Shown one piece after another: positions 1 to 11,967 of a stretch of DNA of 64,000 bases. The stretch is taken from the NCBI GenBank assembly GCA_031769625.1, contig JAUIMM010000126.1, positions 3,868,001 through 3,932,000 of the forward strand. The letters run 5' to 3'. Positions within the stretch are counted from its first letter, which is position 1. Every line of letters begins with the position of its first letter. Source of the stretch: Taudactylus pleione (Eukaryota > Chordata > Amphibia > Anura > Myobatrachidae). Made by a program: the position numbers and the translations under genes. Under the pieces are notes generated by a model. It searched no databases, was not told the DNA's origin, and was given only the letters and a program-made list of their open reading frames with translations.

Positions 1-588
1 ATGATGAATTGCTCCTGTAGCCACGACAAGTTAGAATGTTAATTATCGGGGGTCAGTTAATTAACATCATGAATAGGCCCCTAATTGAGAATTGATGAGC
101 ATACAGAATTCACCTATAAATTGAGTTATATACATTGTAAACACATCTTTGTGGACTATTTAATAATCTGTACATTGTATATGAAGTTATATAGTTCAAT
201 ATAAACAAGTTTATAGAAGCTATAAGCCTCTTCTCATTAATGAAATTGGCAAAATTCCATTTTGTTTTACAGACTTTAAAGTACTATTTGTTCTTTGGCA
301 AAAGGAAATAAAAGCTGACACAGTTAGCAAGAAGAGATTGTAAAAAATGTCTGTAGTCACAAGACATAAACTAATCAGCTGGTAAGTTAACTAAAAAAAA
401 TACCAACTTTAAAGTCAGTCACATGGATTTATGAATGTCTATTAAATAAGCATAGTTTTTAATAATTGTATCTAGATGTTTTATGTACTGTAACAAATAA
501 ATAGTATAATTCAATATCTCTTCTTAAATTTAATATTTTTTCACATTATTTCACCTCACATATTAAAAAAACCCCAACACATTTTAAA
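1..588. other. AT-rich unassigned flank
   Basis: I see no coding pattern, repeat structure or recognised element here. The last eight bases (581-588, ATTTTAAA) are the left target site of the hAT element that follows. Confidence 0.5.
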
Positions 589-750
589 TAGAGATGAGCG
601 GGTTCAGATTCCAGAGATCCGAACCCACTCGAATTTAGCATAACCGAGTCGGATCCAAGCATGCTCAGAGTTTCCCGCCTGGTCGGATCTCAAAACGATA
701 GAGTCGGAAATCTCGCGGTTCGCAAGCTTTCGTCTCTATGATCAATGTAG

Positions 751-780
751 TATATAAGGCACCACGCGACGGACGCCATT
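751..780 (+). promoter_or_regulatory. hAT copy 1 core promoter (TATA + CGCCATT)
   Basis: TATATAAGG at 751 is followed 23 bp later by CGCCATT (774-780) and then a CTGTG-rich leader. The same pairing and spacing occur in three other copies (near 14879, 16237 and 31260), which supports a conserved core promoter. The CGCCATTTT form in other copies matches the YY1 motif. Confidence 0.5.
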
Positions 781-1074
781 TCACTCTGGCTGTGGGGACT
801 GAACTGGGGGGGTGGGTAGTGTAGGGCTGGGAGAGGTGCTGGTGCTATCTGCTGTGTCCTGGGCTGGTGACTGCTGATCCATTCTGGTCTCTGGTCACTG
901 TGCTGTCACTGTCACTGTGCTGTCTGCTGATCCATCTGGGCTGTCTGCTGTGTCCTGGGCTGGTGCTGCTGATCCATTCTGGGCTGGTGTTTTTTCATGT
1001 TTGCTGTGTCCATCTGGGCCCAAGTTCTGGACTCCAAAAAAATAAAAATAAATAAATATATAGTCAAAGAAAAA

Positions 1075-1500
1075 AATCAAAGTGTCATTTATATTTTTCT
1101 GTGTGCGCGTGCGTGTTAGGCTTAACCGCAGTACCGCACATGATCCAGCCCAACTCCAGTCGTGCTAAGCACAAAAAAAATCAAAGTGTCTTTTATATTT
1201 TTCTGTGTGTGTGTGTGCGCGTTCGTGTTAGGCTTAACCGCAGTACCGCACAACATCCAGCCTAACTTCAGTCGTGCTAATAACAAAAAAAATCAAAGTG
1301 TCTTTTATATTTTTATCTGTGTGTGAATGCGTGTTAGGCTTAACCACAGTACCGCACAACATCCAGCCAAACTCCAGTCACGCTAAAAACAAAAAAAATC
1401 AAAGTGTCTTTTATATTTTTCTGTGTGTGTGTGCGCGTGTATGTTAGGCTTAATTGCAGTACCGCACAAGATCCAGCCAGCAACGCAAGTTGCAACCTTG
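1075..1500 (+). repeat. 5' tandem array of hAT copy 1 (about 4 x 104-112 bp)
   Basis: Four units begin with CAAAGTGTC at about 1078, 1182, 1294 and 1400. Each runs through a T-rich segment, a GT/GC run of varying length, TTAGGCTTAA, GCAGTACCGCAC and an ATCCAGC segment. The unit resembles the larger repeats of copy 2 only loosely (a GTGTGCGC core followed by CCGCA). It lies between promoter and transposase start, the same position as the arrays in copies 2 and 4. Confidence 0.8.
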
Positions 1501-1696
1501 TGCTGCCTGACTCTAATTGTGATCAATCATTGCTCTGGCACCAAGTTCTTCTGGAGCTGACAAAAAATATAAATCATTATTTGTCTTTTTTTCTAATATT
1601 TTTGTGTGTGCGCACGACTGCACGTGTGTCAATTTTGTAACCGCACCTTGGCTACACTATTGAAGATTGTGACACTGATTCAAGACAGCAGAAAAT

Positions 1697-4636
1697 ATGG
1701 AGGGCTGTCACATGACAGGAGAGCAAGGCCAAGAACCACATGTTGTAGCTGCCACCAGCAGATCAAGGCCGTCGACTTCCTCATCCCCTATGAAGGCCCA
1801 TGAACCAGGGCTTAAGTCACACCATCGATATGGTAAAGCAAGTTTTACTGAAGTTAAGAAAAAAAAATTGAAAGGATATTTGCCTTTAGATAAACAAAAA
1901 ATTGGCAATATGCCATTCACTACACAAAGTGGCAAGGAAAGGATAAGGCCTTGGCCTTTCTTTATGAAGATTGCTGATTCTGATAGCCCTTCTGCTTGTA
2001 GTAGTAGTTGTGGTGGTCCAATTAAAAATTTGAAAGTTGTTAATACAGCTCCAGAAAAACAAATGTATGCCCTGAGAAATCAAAATCACAAATCCCAGAG
2101 GAGAGTGCAAGTGTGTCCGTGGTTGCAATGTGTGAGCCCAGCCTAAATACTAGTGTACTGGAGGATCCTCCAAGTTCCAACATTTGTGTGCCCTCTGTAA
2201 ATGTGGGGAAGGGCAGTCAACATCTTGCACACACATAGTTATAGAGGATGCTTCTTTGGAATTGCACATGGAGGAGGAGGATATTTTGGTAGTTGAAGGC
2301 ATTAAGGATGATGAGGATGATGATAATGAAGATGTTGGTGATGAGGATGTTGATGCCAAGGATGTCCTTTGTGTAAGTAAGGCAACAGCTGTTGCCCATG
2401 GTTTGAAAAAGCCAAAGCCCATTGTTGTTATGCCGGGACAAAAGACAAAAAAATCTACTTCTCACGTGTGGAATTATTTCCATCCCAATCCGGACAACAG
2501 TTGTCAAGCCATATGTGCCCATTGCCATGCAAGAGTAAGTAGAGGGAGGGACCTAAACCACCTACGAACTCCTCCTTGTTACGTCACTTGGAGCGCATTC
2601 ATCAAATATCAAAGTGTATGTCATCAAGTTCCAAAACTCAAAATGTAACAAGTCCAGTGTCACCTACCTGCACCCTCTCTGTGAGATCCAAGCGCCTTCG
2701 ATCTCCAACACCAACACCTGCATCATCAACATCCTCATTCATCATCGGAAGTAGTCCTGCTGCATCCAATGTTGGTATTCGAAGCATGATTGACTCCTCG
2801 CCTATTCCTCAGAAGCATCCTGGATGACTACGCCTGTTGCTGCTGCTGTTGCTGTCAGTGGATCTTCATTCCAGAAGGGGACCAGGAAAAAGACTACTTG
2901 TAGCGTATCCTCCAAAAAACAACCGTCAAACAATCGTTTGCAAGGGCAAACAAGAATGACAGCAATCACCCATTTGCACAGCAGATTACTGACGCCATAA
3001 CAGCCATAACAGCTATGCTGGTATTAGATGTGCGCCAAGTATCTGCCATTACTGCAGTGGGTTTTCAACAGTTAATTAAGGTCCTGTATCCTCGCTACCA
3101 GATCCCTTCTAGATTCCACTTTGCTAGAACAGCAATTCCTAGTCTGTACAAGGACATTAAAAAAAACCTTAATAATGTAATCAGAAATGCCGTTGTACCC
3201 ACTGTCCACTTGACCACTGATATGTGGACAAGTGGGACAGGGCAAACTAAGGATTACATGACTGTGACAGCCCACTGCTTACAACAGCAACAGCAGCAGC
3301 AACATCTACCAAAAGACAGCTGATACAGAGGCAGGCTACTCTATGTTTAACTGGTTTCACTAAGAGGCATACTGCTGAGAACCTCTTAGAAAAACTCAGG
3401 GAAACCATTGCTAAATGGCTTACCCCACTTGGACTCTCCTCGGGATTTGTGATTTCAGACAATGCCACCAATATTGTTAGAGCATTAAATGTGGGCGAAT
3501 TCCAACACGCCCCATGTTTTGCTCACAGAATTAATTTGGTGGTGCAACGTTTTTTAAAAAGTGACACGGTCATGCAAGAGATGCTCTCGGTGGCCTGCAA
3601 AATATCCGGACATTTTAGAAATTCGGCGATTGCTTGTCGAAGATTGCATGACCAGCAAGTACTGTTAAATTTGCCCTTCCATCAGCTGAAGCAAGAGGCA
3701 GTAACTCAGTGGAATTCTACCATCTATATGCTTCAGCGGATGGAGGAACAGCAAAAGGCCATCCAGGCCTATACAATGGACTATGACATAGGCCGTGGAG
3801 GGGGAATGCACCTTCCTCAAGCACAGTGGAGAATAATTTCCGTGTTGTGCAAGGTTCTCAAACCCTTTTAACTTGCCACACGTGAAGTTAGTTCAGACAC
3901 TGCCAGCTTGAGTCAGGTCATTCCCCTCATCAGACTTTTGCAAAAACAGCTGTAGAAACTGGAGGAGGAGCTGAAACGGAGCGATTGTGCAAAGTATGTC
4001 GGACTGGTGGATCAAGCCCTTGATTCACTTCACCAGGATCCAAGAGTCGTCAATCTATTGAATTCTGAATCTTCAGTTTCAACAGCTGCCAGGAAAAAGC
4101 TCAATTTTCCTTACAGAATGTCTGCTGGTCATGCAGATCGTTCACCAAAAAATGACATCTGGTCGGGCCTGAGAGAACTGCCTACTAGTGACATGTCTTC
4201 TACCATGACTATGTGTGATACGGTTTCCATTCACAGAATGGTGGAGGACTATTTCAGAGATAACATCATAATAGACATGTCAGACAGTCCCTTTCAGTAC
4301 TGGCAGGAAAAAGATGTAATTTTAAGTCCCACATACAAACTGGCTTTGCATTACTTAAGTTCCACACCTTCCAGTGTGTACTCCAAAAGAGTTTTCAGTG
4401 CTGCTGGCAACCTTGTCAGTGATCGGCGTAGGAGGTTACTTCCTCAAAATGTGGAAAAGATGATGTTCATTAAAATGAATTACAAATTCCACGAGGTAGA
4501 CCTCTACCAACACTTACATAAAGAAATTACAGAGGTGCCTATGGTGGATTCCAGCAGGGATGAATTAATATTGTGTGAAGGAGAGGATGTTCACACTGAT
4601 GGGAATGATGAGGATGAGGACAAGGAAAACTTGTAA
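1697..4636 (+). pseudogene. hAT transposase, BED-finger type (copy 1, broken)
   Basis: The reading frame is split over several ORFs with frameshifts and in-frame stops. Pieces run in family order. A 149-aa N-terminal piece (1697-2146) starts at an ATG shared in position with other copies. An acidic stretch plus BED zinc finger follows (2184-2648, motifs TSHVWNYF, CAHCHARVSRG); its last histidines continue in another frame at 2576 (LRHLERIHQ). A Ser/Thr/Pro-rich linker leads to the RNase H-like core with LTTDMWTS (3015-3323) and SDNATNIVRAL, then CFAHRINLVV and TQWNSTIYML (3449-3871). The C-terminal dimerisation region (4007-4636) has SSVYSKRVFSAAGNLV and RRRRLLPQNVEKMMF. In copy 2 the matching motif is SERVFSAAG, so the acidic residue is K here. 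The acidic tail ends at 4636. Not functional as it stands. Confidence 0.85.
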
Positions 4637-4917
4637 TGTAAAGCCAGTTTGTGTATGGGATCATTTTCATTTCAATGTCCAATGCACATTGGCAGCTTGT
4701 TTTATGGAGGTCCAAACAAACCAATTTATTTCAGCCACAATTGCCAGTCCTTGTCACTGAAATTATTGGTTTGTTAAACTGTCCTGTTTCGTATACAACA
4801 TAAGGGTGGGAGGGAGGGCCCAAGGACTATTCCATCTTGCACCTTTTTACTTTCCATTATGTGCTGGTTGGGGCATTGCTGCCTGACATTTTAAATTAAT
4901 GTTATTATGGTTGGTTT

Positions 4918-5135
4918 AGGAACCAATGATTTATTTTTAAATTAATTTATTATCAATTTTACAGACAGGGGCTTCACCTAATGAATTGTTTTTAAATTAA
5001 TTTATGATCAATTTAACAGCCAGGGGCTGCACCCAATGATTTGTTTTTAAATTAATTTATTATCAAATTTAAAGCCAGGGGCTGCACCCAATGAATGGTT
5101 TTTAAATTCATTTATGATCAATTTAACAGCCTGGC
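4918..5135 (+). repeat. Short tandem repeat in hAT copy 1 3' region (about 4 x 56-60 bp)
   Basis: Four imperfect units contain TTTTTAAATTAATTTAT, a GATCAATTTAACAGC-like segment and CAGGGGCTGCACCCAATGA. An adjacent segment repeats GCATAGCTGCACA (about 5150 and 5250), so the local region has been duplicated more than once. Confidence 0.7.
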
Positions 5136-5673
5136 TGTCACTGTCATCAGCATAGCTGCACAGGGGCGCTATGCTCCTGTCTGTTGAGGGGCTGTTACCC
5201 AAAATAATAAATAATTTTTTTTGAGTGCATGTCGGCCACACCTGTAATTGGCATAGCTGCACATGGGTGCTGTGCTGCTGTCTGTCAAGCGGCTGCATGA
5301 ATATTGCAGTGAAAACTTTTTTTTTAAGTTATTGGGTTACAAAAAGTTGTTTTTTTAATCTTAAACATAGCAGAAATGTTATCCTAACAGCTTATAAAGT
5401 TATATGCTCTAAAAAACTAAAGCCTATAATTGTAAAAAACTAAAGCCTAAATGCCAAAAAAGAGACTGACGTCACGGCTAAACATAAGAGTCACCTTCTG
5501 GATGTGAATTGTCTCATTTGCATGGGGAAAACCCAACCCCCTGGTGAGATGGATCTAAGCCAGGGGACAACATTGAAATCACCATTAAAAAGTCACAATG
5601 GAAGACTACAGTGTGGAGAATCTTTCTTCACAGTCAGGAGAGGCCTCAGAGAACATGAAAAAAGATGCTCTAG

Positions 5674-6192
5674 GTGCTGAACTTCAAGGGATTTCTCCAT
5701 AATGTTCTGCAGTGTGGAAAGGTTTCATTCACATGTTTTCAGTTCAAAGTTACAGCCTTCAAAGTGTCTGGCTATAACACCCACCTTTGCCAGGAATTAC
5801 CAAAGATTATTACAAGCAAAGGATTCATCTGTCCGGAATCTGTCTGGGAATTCATGGATTGTATTTGGCCTGAATGCACTAAGACATCCAGTGATTCTGT
5901 CACTGTGTTCTGTAGCCAACTTTATTCCTACCTGAATCGCAAACTGAAATATGGAATAGTAAGCACAGACAACATGGAGGCCTTTGTTATTCCACTGCCT
6001 GCATGCCAACCAATACCTCCCAGACTACACCCACTGGGGGGACCAGGTCTTGATAATGACCATCCTCATCTGTTGCTAGGCCTTCTTCTTCCAAAACATC
6101 CATTCTGGACTTCCTGTCCAAAAAGGGTAAGCAGGGTACAGAAAAAGGAGCTTGATGTCTCCAATGACATTTTTTTATTCTATCACAGATGA
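5674..6192 (+). CDS. Unrecognised 172-aa ORF inside hAT copy 1
   Basis: This open frame lies in a 5.46-6.56 kb stretch that I cannot match to the 3' regions of the other hAT copies. The product is mildly cysteine-rich (for example LQCGKVSFTCF) and proline-rich toward the C terminus (ACQPIPPRLHPLGGPGLD). The CxxC-poor spacing does not make a proper zinc finger, and I recognise no family. The DNA just upstream (about 5595-5670) reads as protein-like in part. It may be a captured host exon or processed pseudogene, an unrelated old insertion, or a chance ORF. Confidence 0.2.
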   Translation: MLNFKGFLHNVLQCGKVSFTCFQFKVTAFKVSGYNTHLCQELPKIITSKGFICPESVWEFMDCIWPECTKTSSDSVTVFCSQLYSYLNRKLKYGIVSTDNMEAFVIPLPACQPIPPRLHPLGGPGLDNDHPHLLLGLLLPKHPFWTSCPKRVSRVQKKELDVSNDIFLFYHR

Positions 6193-6580
6193 TGTGGAGA
6201 GATAAGAGCTTCAGATGTTGGAACAGGGGCTCCCACCTATTTGGCTTCCCTCCAGAGAACAGAGCTCTTTTCCTCAGGAAGTGTCTATGCCTGAGCTAGG
6301 TAGGTAGTCTCTGTCTGTTGGTAAACACTCTTCAGGAGATGGCAACCCAAAATAACAACAACTATAATAAATTAATGTGTCCACTGATGATAACCAGCCT
6401 GATCCCTTAACAGCAACATACCCCATATGGCCAACTCATAACATTACACCCAGTTTGCAGCCTCCTATTCATTATGACACTAATCCGGTCACCATGGTTG
6501 ATCAATTAGCCATGTGTGGTCCACCCAATTTTTGGCCTTCTACATTCTATTCTAACATTCACATAATGAAGAGATGTTGA

Positions 6581-7048
6581 CAGTGGGAACAATAGCAATT
6601 TGAAGGCCACTAACTAACTCTGTTTTTTTAATGTCCATGTACAGGTTGGGAAATTCCATTACAGAACAGAAGGTTTGCAAAGGATTATTTAAGTCAACTG
6701 TCTATTTATTTTTGGAAAGCATGCTTCCTGGTCCCCTTCTAGGATAAAAAAAATTAACTCCCAGCAAGCAGGCATGGTGCTCAAGAAACAATTCCCAAGA
6801 AAGACACAACATAATACTTAAACCTTAAGTCTGAAATGTTGCATTTGCTGATCTGTTACGCTTATTCACAATATATCTCATTTGGTTAAGTAGACAGTGG
6901 GATTAATGGCAGTTTGAAGGCCACTAACTAACTATGTTTTTTTTTTATGTCCCTGTACAGGTTGGGAAATGCCTTTATAGAAGATTTGCAAAGCATTATT
7001 TAAGTCAATTGTTTATTTATTTTTGGACAGCACGCTTCCTGGTCCCCT
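6581..7048 (+). repeat. Direct duplication in hAT copy 1 3' region
   Basis: Two blocks (about 6581-6740 and 6895-7048, offset 314 bp) share CAGTGGGA, GAAGGCCACTAACTAAC, GTACAGGTTGGGAAAT, ATTATTTAAGTCAA and GCTTCCTGGTCCCCTT. The intervening sequence contains nothing recognised. Confidence 0.75.
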
Positions 7049-7320
7049 TGTGAGCTGTGAGGTGGTCAAAATTGACTGGAACCGAGTGGAAATAAATGTC
7101 ATTGAGGTCATTAATACTGTAGGAACAAAAAAAGGTCCATTATATGTGATTTTACCTGTTTTTTTTATTTTTTCAGAAAAAATCTAGATCCAAAACCAAA
7201 ACACGAAAACAAAACATGGAGCTGAGGTTTTGGCAAAACCAATCTGGATCCAAAACCAGGGGAGATCCAGATCCAAAACCAAATCCAAAACCAAAACACT
7301 GGGGTCGGCGCACATCTCTA

Positions 7321-7735
7321 ATTTAAAAGTGATATTACTGTACGATGAACAAAAAATGTTGTACAAGAGAAAATGAATTGACCAGTATACAAGAATAGAA
7401 ATAGTTGTAGTTAGAAATTGAACTTGTGTGAAGTGGAGGTCCAAATGTCTGTGAAACCATGCAAACTGGATCTTCTTAGGCCAGTGTTTCTTAACTCCCA
7501 TTCTCCCATCCTTGACTCACCCTCTCACACAGATCATGTTTTTAAGAATTCTTTAATCATGCCCAAGTGACTTAGTCTAGAGGGAAAATTTACTAAGAAT
7601 CATATTTAGTCTGAGTTTAAACATGCTAGGCATCACTGGGACACATGAGAGTTTTTCAAGATCAAACACTCAAATTTACTAAGATTCATGTTTGTCAGAA
7701 TTGTGTTTCCTGATGGTGTATGAAATTGTTTTTAG
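7321..7735. other. Unassigned DNA with a Harbinger-like MITE remnant
   Basis: 7321-7328 is the right TSD of hAT copy 1. From about 7575 the sequence has AAATTTACTAAG motifs twice and a CATCACTGGGACA segment that resemble 45206-45330. Both may be pieces of one Harbinger-type non-autonomous family. No ends are clear. Confidence 0.35.
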
Positions 7736-8430
7736 ACGTGTATCAGGATACGGCATGGGATTGGCTGCTACTCGCCTCTGCACCAGTGTCATTGGGCTTA
7801 GGTGTTTAGACGCTGGGAGTGCGGGTGAGTAGTTGCTGAGTATTCTCCATGGGGTCTGCCGGGCATGGGCACAGCCATGTTGGTCCATATCACCTGACTA
7901 GTCTCTCTCAATGGTAGTCCTGCGGTCACTCAGCTGATCCCCTAATCCAATGACCAGCTACCTAAGGGTGTTTAAGTCTGAATCCAGGAACAGGAAACTG
8001 CTGTTCAACTTTGCTGTTCCAGTGATTTTTATGCTCTCTGGTGTTTTCTGTGAAGTACAGTATCTCCAGTATGTTGTTTCAGCCCTCCCGCTGACCTCCA
8101 GTGTTACTTGTATTAGCTCCCATGCTAACTCTCAGCGTGTGACTTCAGCTCTCTCACAGAACTCCAGTGTTTCATGTAACAGTTCCTGTGTTATGTTTCA
8201 GTGTGCAGCTCAGCTCCCAAGCTGCCTCTCTGTGTTACATGTGTCAGCCTTAAAGCTAATTACTAATTTAGCTGGCCAGCTGCATCCCAGTGTTTACTTC
8301 GCTCCTATAGTGGATTCTACTGTGATTGCATCTCAGGCTCCACAGTGTTTCTTCCCAGTGAACCCTCCTCATGACTACCATTGCCGTTCAGTATCTCATA
8401 CCAAGTATCTATTACCATCAATTCTCAGTT
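7736..8430 (+). mobile_element. Gypsy-type LTR fragment (possible 5' LTR remnant)
   Basis: The order of segments parallels the 3' LTR at 11137: a GCC-rich start, CAGCCATGTTGGTCCAT, a CACCTGACT box, CCAATGACCAGCTAC, then a GAATCCAGGAA leader-like stretch and CTCCAGTGTT-type repeats. The sequence is clearly diverged from the 3' LTR, so it is either another subfamily or an old 5' LTR. Its start is not clear (a TATCAGG-like sequence near 7741). Confidence 0.4.
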
Positions 8431-8822
8431 AAAATGAAAAAATATTCTGCGCTATGAGAATAGAGCAGCTAAGTATAAAGTAGATTTCTAAGATATTGTT
8501 ATAATACGAGCACTATAAGTAAGGAATATTGAGTTTAAAATGACCATTTATGTATCTGAATTTGTATCAAGTAAAAAAATATCAAGTAAAAAATGTTCAA
8601 AGGTATTGAGTATCAAAGTGTGTATCTATGAAAATGTATCAGTAAAAAGATAAATGTAAACAAATGTTATATGGCAGAATGTGCATTATTAAAGCACTTT
8701 TAAAACATATAAAACATATGGAAAATAAAATAAAAGCATGTGCTTTTTATAAAACAAAATGGTGTTTTTAGCTTTTTTGAGATAACTTTTGGAGAGCCAG
8801 TCAGTCTATGTGCAGCAGGTGA
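8431..8822. other. AT-rich unassigned stretch
   Basis: Low-complexity A/T-rich DNA with no recognised motif. It separates the LTR-like fragment from the truncated pol region, where gag, protease and the N-terminal part of reverse transcriptase would be expected, so it probably marks a deletion or replacement. Confidence 0.4.
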
Positions 8823-11083
8823 GCATATTTGGTCATGCCATTCGGTTTATGCAATGCACCAGCTGTATTTCAGGGGTACATGAACGAGATCTTCCTTTAC
8901 AAATTCATTGTGGTCTATCTGGATGACATCTTAATTTTTTTCAAGGGCCTACAGTTCCACCGACTTCACGTCAGAGAGGTCCTTACTTGCCTTCAAGCTC
9001 ACTGTCTGTACGGGAAGATCTCCAAATGCCTCTTTGAATGATCCTCCATGCCTTTTTTGTGGCAAATTATTTCTGGGAATTCTCTATAGATGGATCCAGA
9101 CAAACTGTGTTCCATCCGGGACTGGCCACAACCCCATTCATTAAAAGCCACTCAGCGATTCCTGGGATTCTCAAAATATTATCTCAGGTTTATCTCCAAC
9201 TTCTCCACCTTAGTTGCTCCCATCACAGCCCTCAATAAAAAAGGAGCCAATCCTTCTCGCCTTCTCGTTGGTGATCTACAGCAGTGAAAGCCTTTCAACA
9301 TCTGAAGACAGCCTTTTCCACTGCCCCAATCCTTCATCAACCACAATTGGAAAATTCCTTCATCTTAGATGTTGATGCCTTTTCTGCAGGAGTAGGGGCT
9401 GTACTGTCTTAGACTGTGGAAGATGGGAAAATGCATCCCTGCGGTTTATTTTCTCGAAAGTTTTCTCTGGCTGAAAATAATTATTCCATCGGTGATTAGG
9501 AGTTGTTGGCTATGTGCTTGGCACTGGGGGAGTGGAGTCACCTTTTGGAAGGTGCAAAGTTCCCCATTACGATCATCACAGACCACAAGAACCTGGTCTA
9601 CTTCCAGTCTGCCCACCGACTATATGCTAGACAAGCTCGTTGGTCCCTTTTCATTTTGAGATTCAATTTTAAACTTCAGTTTTGCCCTGGATTCCTGAAT
9701 AAAAAGGCTGACGCTCTTTCCCAATCTTTTCTGTCTCCACAAGAGGAAGAGGATCAACCTCAAATTTGCTCAATCCTGGAGCCTCTCATCTTCACATCCA
9801 CCCAAATCCAGTCTCCTCCGCCAGGTAGAATCTTTATCGCACCATTGCTGTGGAAAAAAGTGCTGACATGGGCTCATACTTCTCTTTTCTCTGGACATTC
9901 GGGCATTCTAAAAACCTTCAAGCTTCTGCAGCGATCCCACTGGTAGTCTACTATGAAAAAATATGTCAGAGACTTCATTATGTCTTGCACCAAATGTGCC
10001 CAACATAAAGTTCCCCACAGTAAGATGACCAGGCTGCTATGTCCCCTACCCATTACTGATGCTCCTTGGACTCATCTCTTCATGGATTTTATCTCTGAAT
10101 TGCCACCGTCCAAAGGGTATAACACCATTTGGATGATCGTTGACCAGTTCTAAAAGATGGCTTACTATGTCCCCTTAGTCGATCATCCTTTGGCACCACA
10201 GTTAGCCAAAATTTTCATTTGTGATGTTTTCAGGCTGCACGGTCTTCCAAAAGAGATAGTGTCTGATCGAGGAGTTCAATTTGTGACTAAGTTTTGGAAG
10301 GCTCTTTGTGCTTCATGCAGAGTTAAACTGAAGTTTTCATTGGCCTATCATCCCCAAACTAATGGCCAAACCGAAAGGGTGAACCAGGAACTGGAGACCT
10401 TTCTCAGACTCTTTGTTTCCTCTTTCTTACCTTGGGCAGAATTCTCCCATAACTTCAGATACCATTCCTCTTCAAATACCACTCCGTTCTTTGCAGTAAA
10501 TGGTAAACACCCATGAGTACCAGATTTCTAAGAGTTACCTCCTATGGAAGATCCTGCTGTAACTGAACTTGTGAATTCATTTGCAGATGTATGGAAAAAG
10601 ATTCAATGTTCTATGAAAATGGCTTCCAAAAATTACAAGAAATTTGTTGACCGGAAATGACTTGCTGTTCCCCTTCTAAGAGTCGGAGACAGGGTATGGT
10701 TTTCATCTAAGAACATTCGTTTAAAGGTTCCAAGCATGAAATTTGCCCCATGTTTCATTGGACATTATCATATCCTGAAAGTGATTAATCCAGTGGATTA
10801 TAAATTAGAGCTCCCATCTCAGTTTAGGATCTCCAACACGTTTCATATCTCACTGTTATGTCCTCTGATTCTCAGTCAGTTTCAACATTGCCCACCCAAG
10901 ACACCTCAAGTTCGGACTGAACAGGGGGCCGAGTTTGAGATTGAGAAGATCCTTGACTTTCGACATCGATCAAATTGCCTTCAACATCTCATCAGCTGGA
11001 GAGGATATGGGCTGGAGGAACGTGCATGGATCAAAGCCTCAGATGTCCATGATCCTCAACTCATTCAAGGATTTCACAGGTAG
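8823..11083 (+). pseudogene. Ty3/gypsy chromovirus pol (RT-RNase H-integrase-chromodomain), broken
   Basis: The sequence opens inside reverse transcriptase with LVMPFGLCNAPAVFQ and the catalytic YLDDIL. It continues through [16 protein letters not shown] and the RT-RNase H linker. RNase H follows with DVDAFSAGVGAVLS (near 9370) and TDHKNLVYF, then the FLNKKADALSQ end. Integrase begins with CTKCAQHK of the zinc-binding region, then MDFISELPPS, VSDRGVQFV and QTNGQTERVNQELE, which hold the D-D-E residues. The C terminus is a chromodomain (FEIEKILDFR, LISWRGYGLEERAW), which places it in the chromovirus branch. There is a frameshift between about 9270 and 9284 and in-frame stops near 9041, 9411, 10153 and 10516. 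Gag and protease are missing. It encodes no working protein. Confidence 0.9.
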
Positions 11084-11123
11084 TTTTGTGATAAGCCTTT
11101 TGGGTGTCTGGAGTCCACCATGA

Positions 11124-11136
11124 AAAGGGAGGGTAC
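11124..11136 (+). other. Polypurine tract of gypsy element
   Basis: AAAAGGGAGGGTAC lies immediately before the TGTCAGGG start of the LTR, the expected place for the plus-strand primer in reverse transcription. Confidence 0.6.
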
Positions 11137-11408
11137 TGTCAGGGTTTGGCCTAGGATCGGCCATTACTCACCCCAGCATCTGCTTCCCCTGACTTCTCAT
11201 GCTGTCAGAAGTCAGGTGCTGTGTCAGGTGATGCACTGAGGATTCTGCCTTAGGTGCTTTCTGGACTTCCATTTGTGGCTCCATGTCTTGGTTTCCGAGG
11301 ATGCCATCATGGGCGCCACCATGTTAGTCTTTCTCACCTGACCCTTAACCAATGGTAGAAAAGTCTCAGTCAGCTAACGCTGACCTCCAATGAACTGCTA
11401 CTGTAGGG

Positions 11409-11415
11409 TATATAA
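11409..11415 (+). promoter_or_regulatory. LTR TATA box
   Basis: TATATAA lies 272 bp into the LTR, after CCAATGAACTG, in a plausible U3 position. Transcription would start near the GGGCTCTGGACCC stretch. Confidence 0.45.
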
Positions 11416-11537
11416 CTGGGCTCTGGACCCCAGGAAGTTACCTGTGCAATGTCATCACTTTCAGTGTATGCTGATCGGTATTCTGTTCCAGGTTCCTGTT
11501 CCTCATCCTCAAAGTTATTGCTGTACAATTCCGTTAA

Positions 11538-11885
11538 CATCCTCCGGTGTGTCTGGATTCACAAATTGTGTACACAGTAAACACCACGGTGTACAATTAC
11601 CAACCATACTCTGGTACGTTTGGAGTCACACATTGTGTATACATTACACACCTCTATGTACAAATTTACTAAACCATCCACCGGAGAGTCTGGAGTCGCA
11701 ATTTGTGTACACAGTAAATACCTCTGTGTACAAAATACTAAACCATCTTGTGGTTCATCTGACTTTGCACATTGTGTACACAGTACACACCACTGTGAAC
11801 AATCACCGAACCATCCACCGGTGCATCTGGAGTCGCACCTCGTGTACTTTATACTCACCACAGAGTACAATCACTGAACCACCTT
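11538..11885 (+). repeat. LTR tandem repeat (5 x 66-69 bp)
   Basis: Five imperfect units each contain CATCCACCGG- or ACCATCTTG-type starts, GTCTGGAGTCGCA, TTGTGTACACAGTA and a GTACAA(T/A) ending followed by ACTAAACCA. GTGTACAC-like palindromes recur in each unit. Confidence 0.8.
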
Positions 11886-11967
11886 CTGTACCAAAGGGTA
11901 TAGTATACACGTTAGTACTTCTCCCAAGTACTTCTTTCTGGGCCATAGTGGTGTATCTCTCTCCCAC

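Larger units (their letters stand above)
589..7320 (+). mobile_element. hAT DNA transposon, copy 1 (6.7 kb, decayed)
   Basis: The element starts TAGAGATGAGCGGG and ends GGTCGGCGCACATCTCTA, so the outer 8 bp are inverted repeats. It is flanked by near-identical 8-bp direct repeats (ATTTTAAA at 581-588, ATTTAAAA at 7321-7328; one mismatch), the duplication size of hAT elements. In order it holds a subterminal palindrome (600-626), a TATA/CGCCATT promoter, a 5' tandem array, a transposase pseudogene (1697-4636), and a long 3' region with inserted or duplicated blocks. The 3' end carries repeated GATCCAAAACC motifs also seen at the 3' ends of the copies ending at 21953, 29952 and 36710. The stretch from about 4918 to 6560 has no counterpart that I can see in the other copies and may be inserted DNA. 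Confidence 0.85.
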
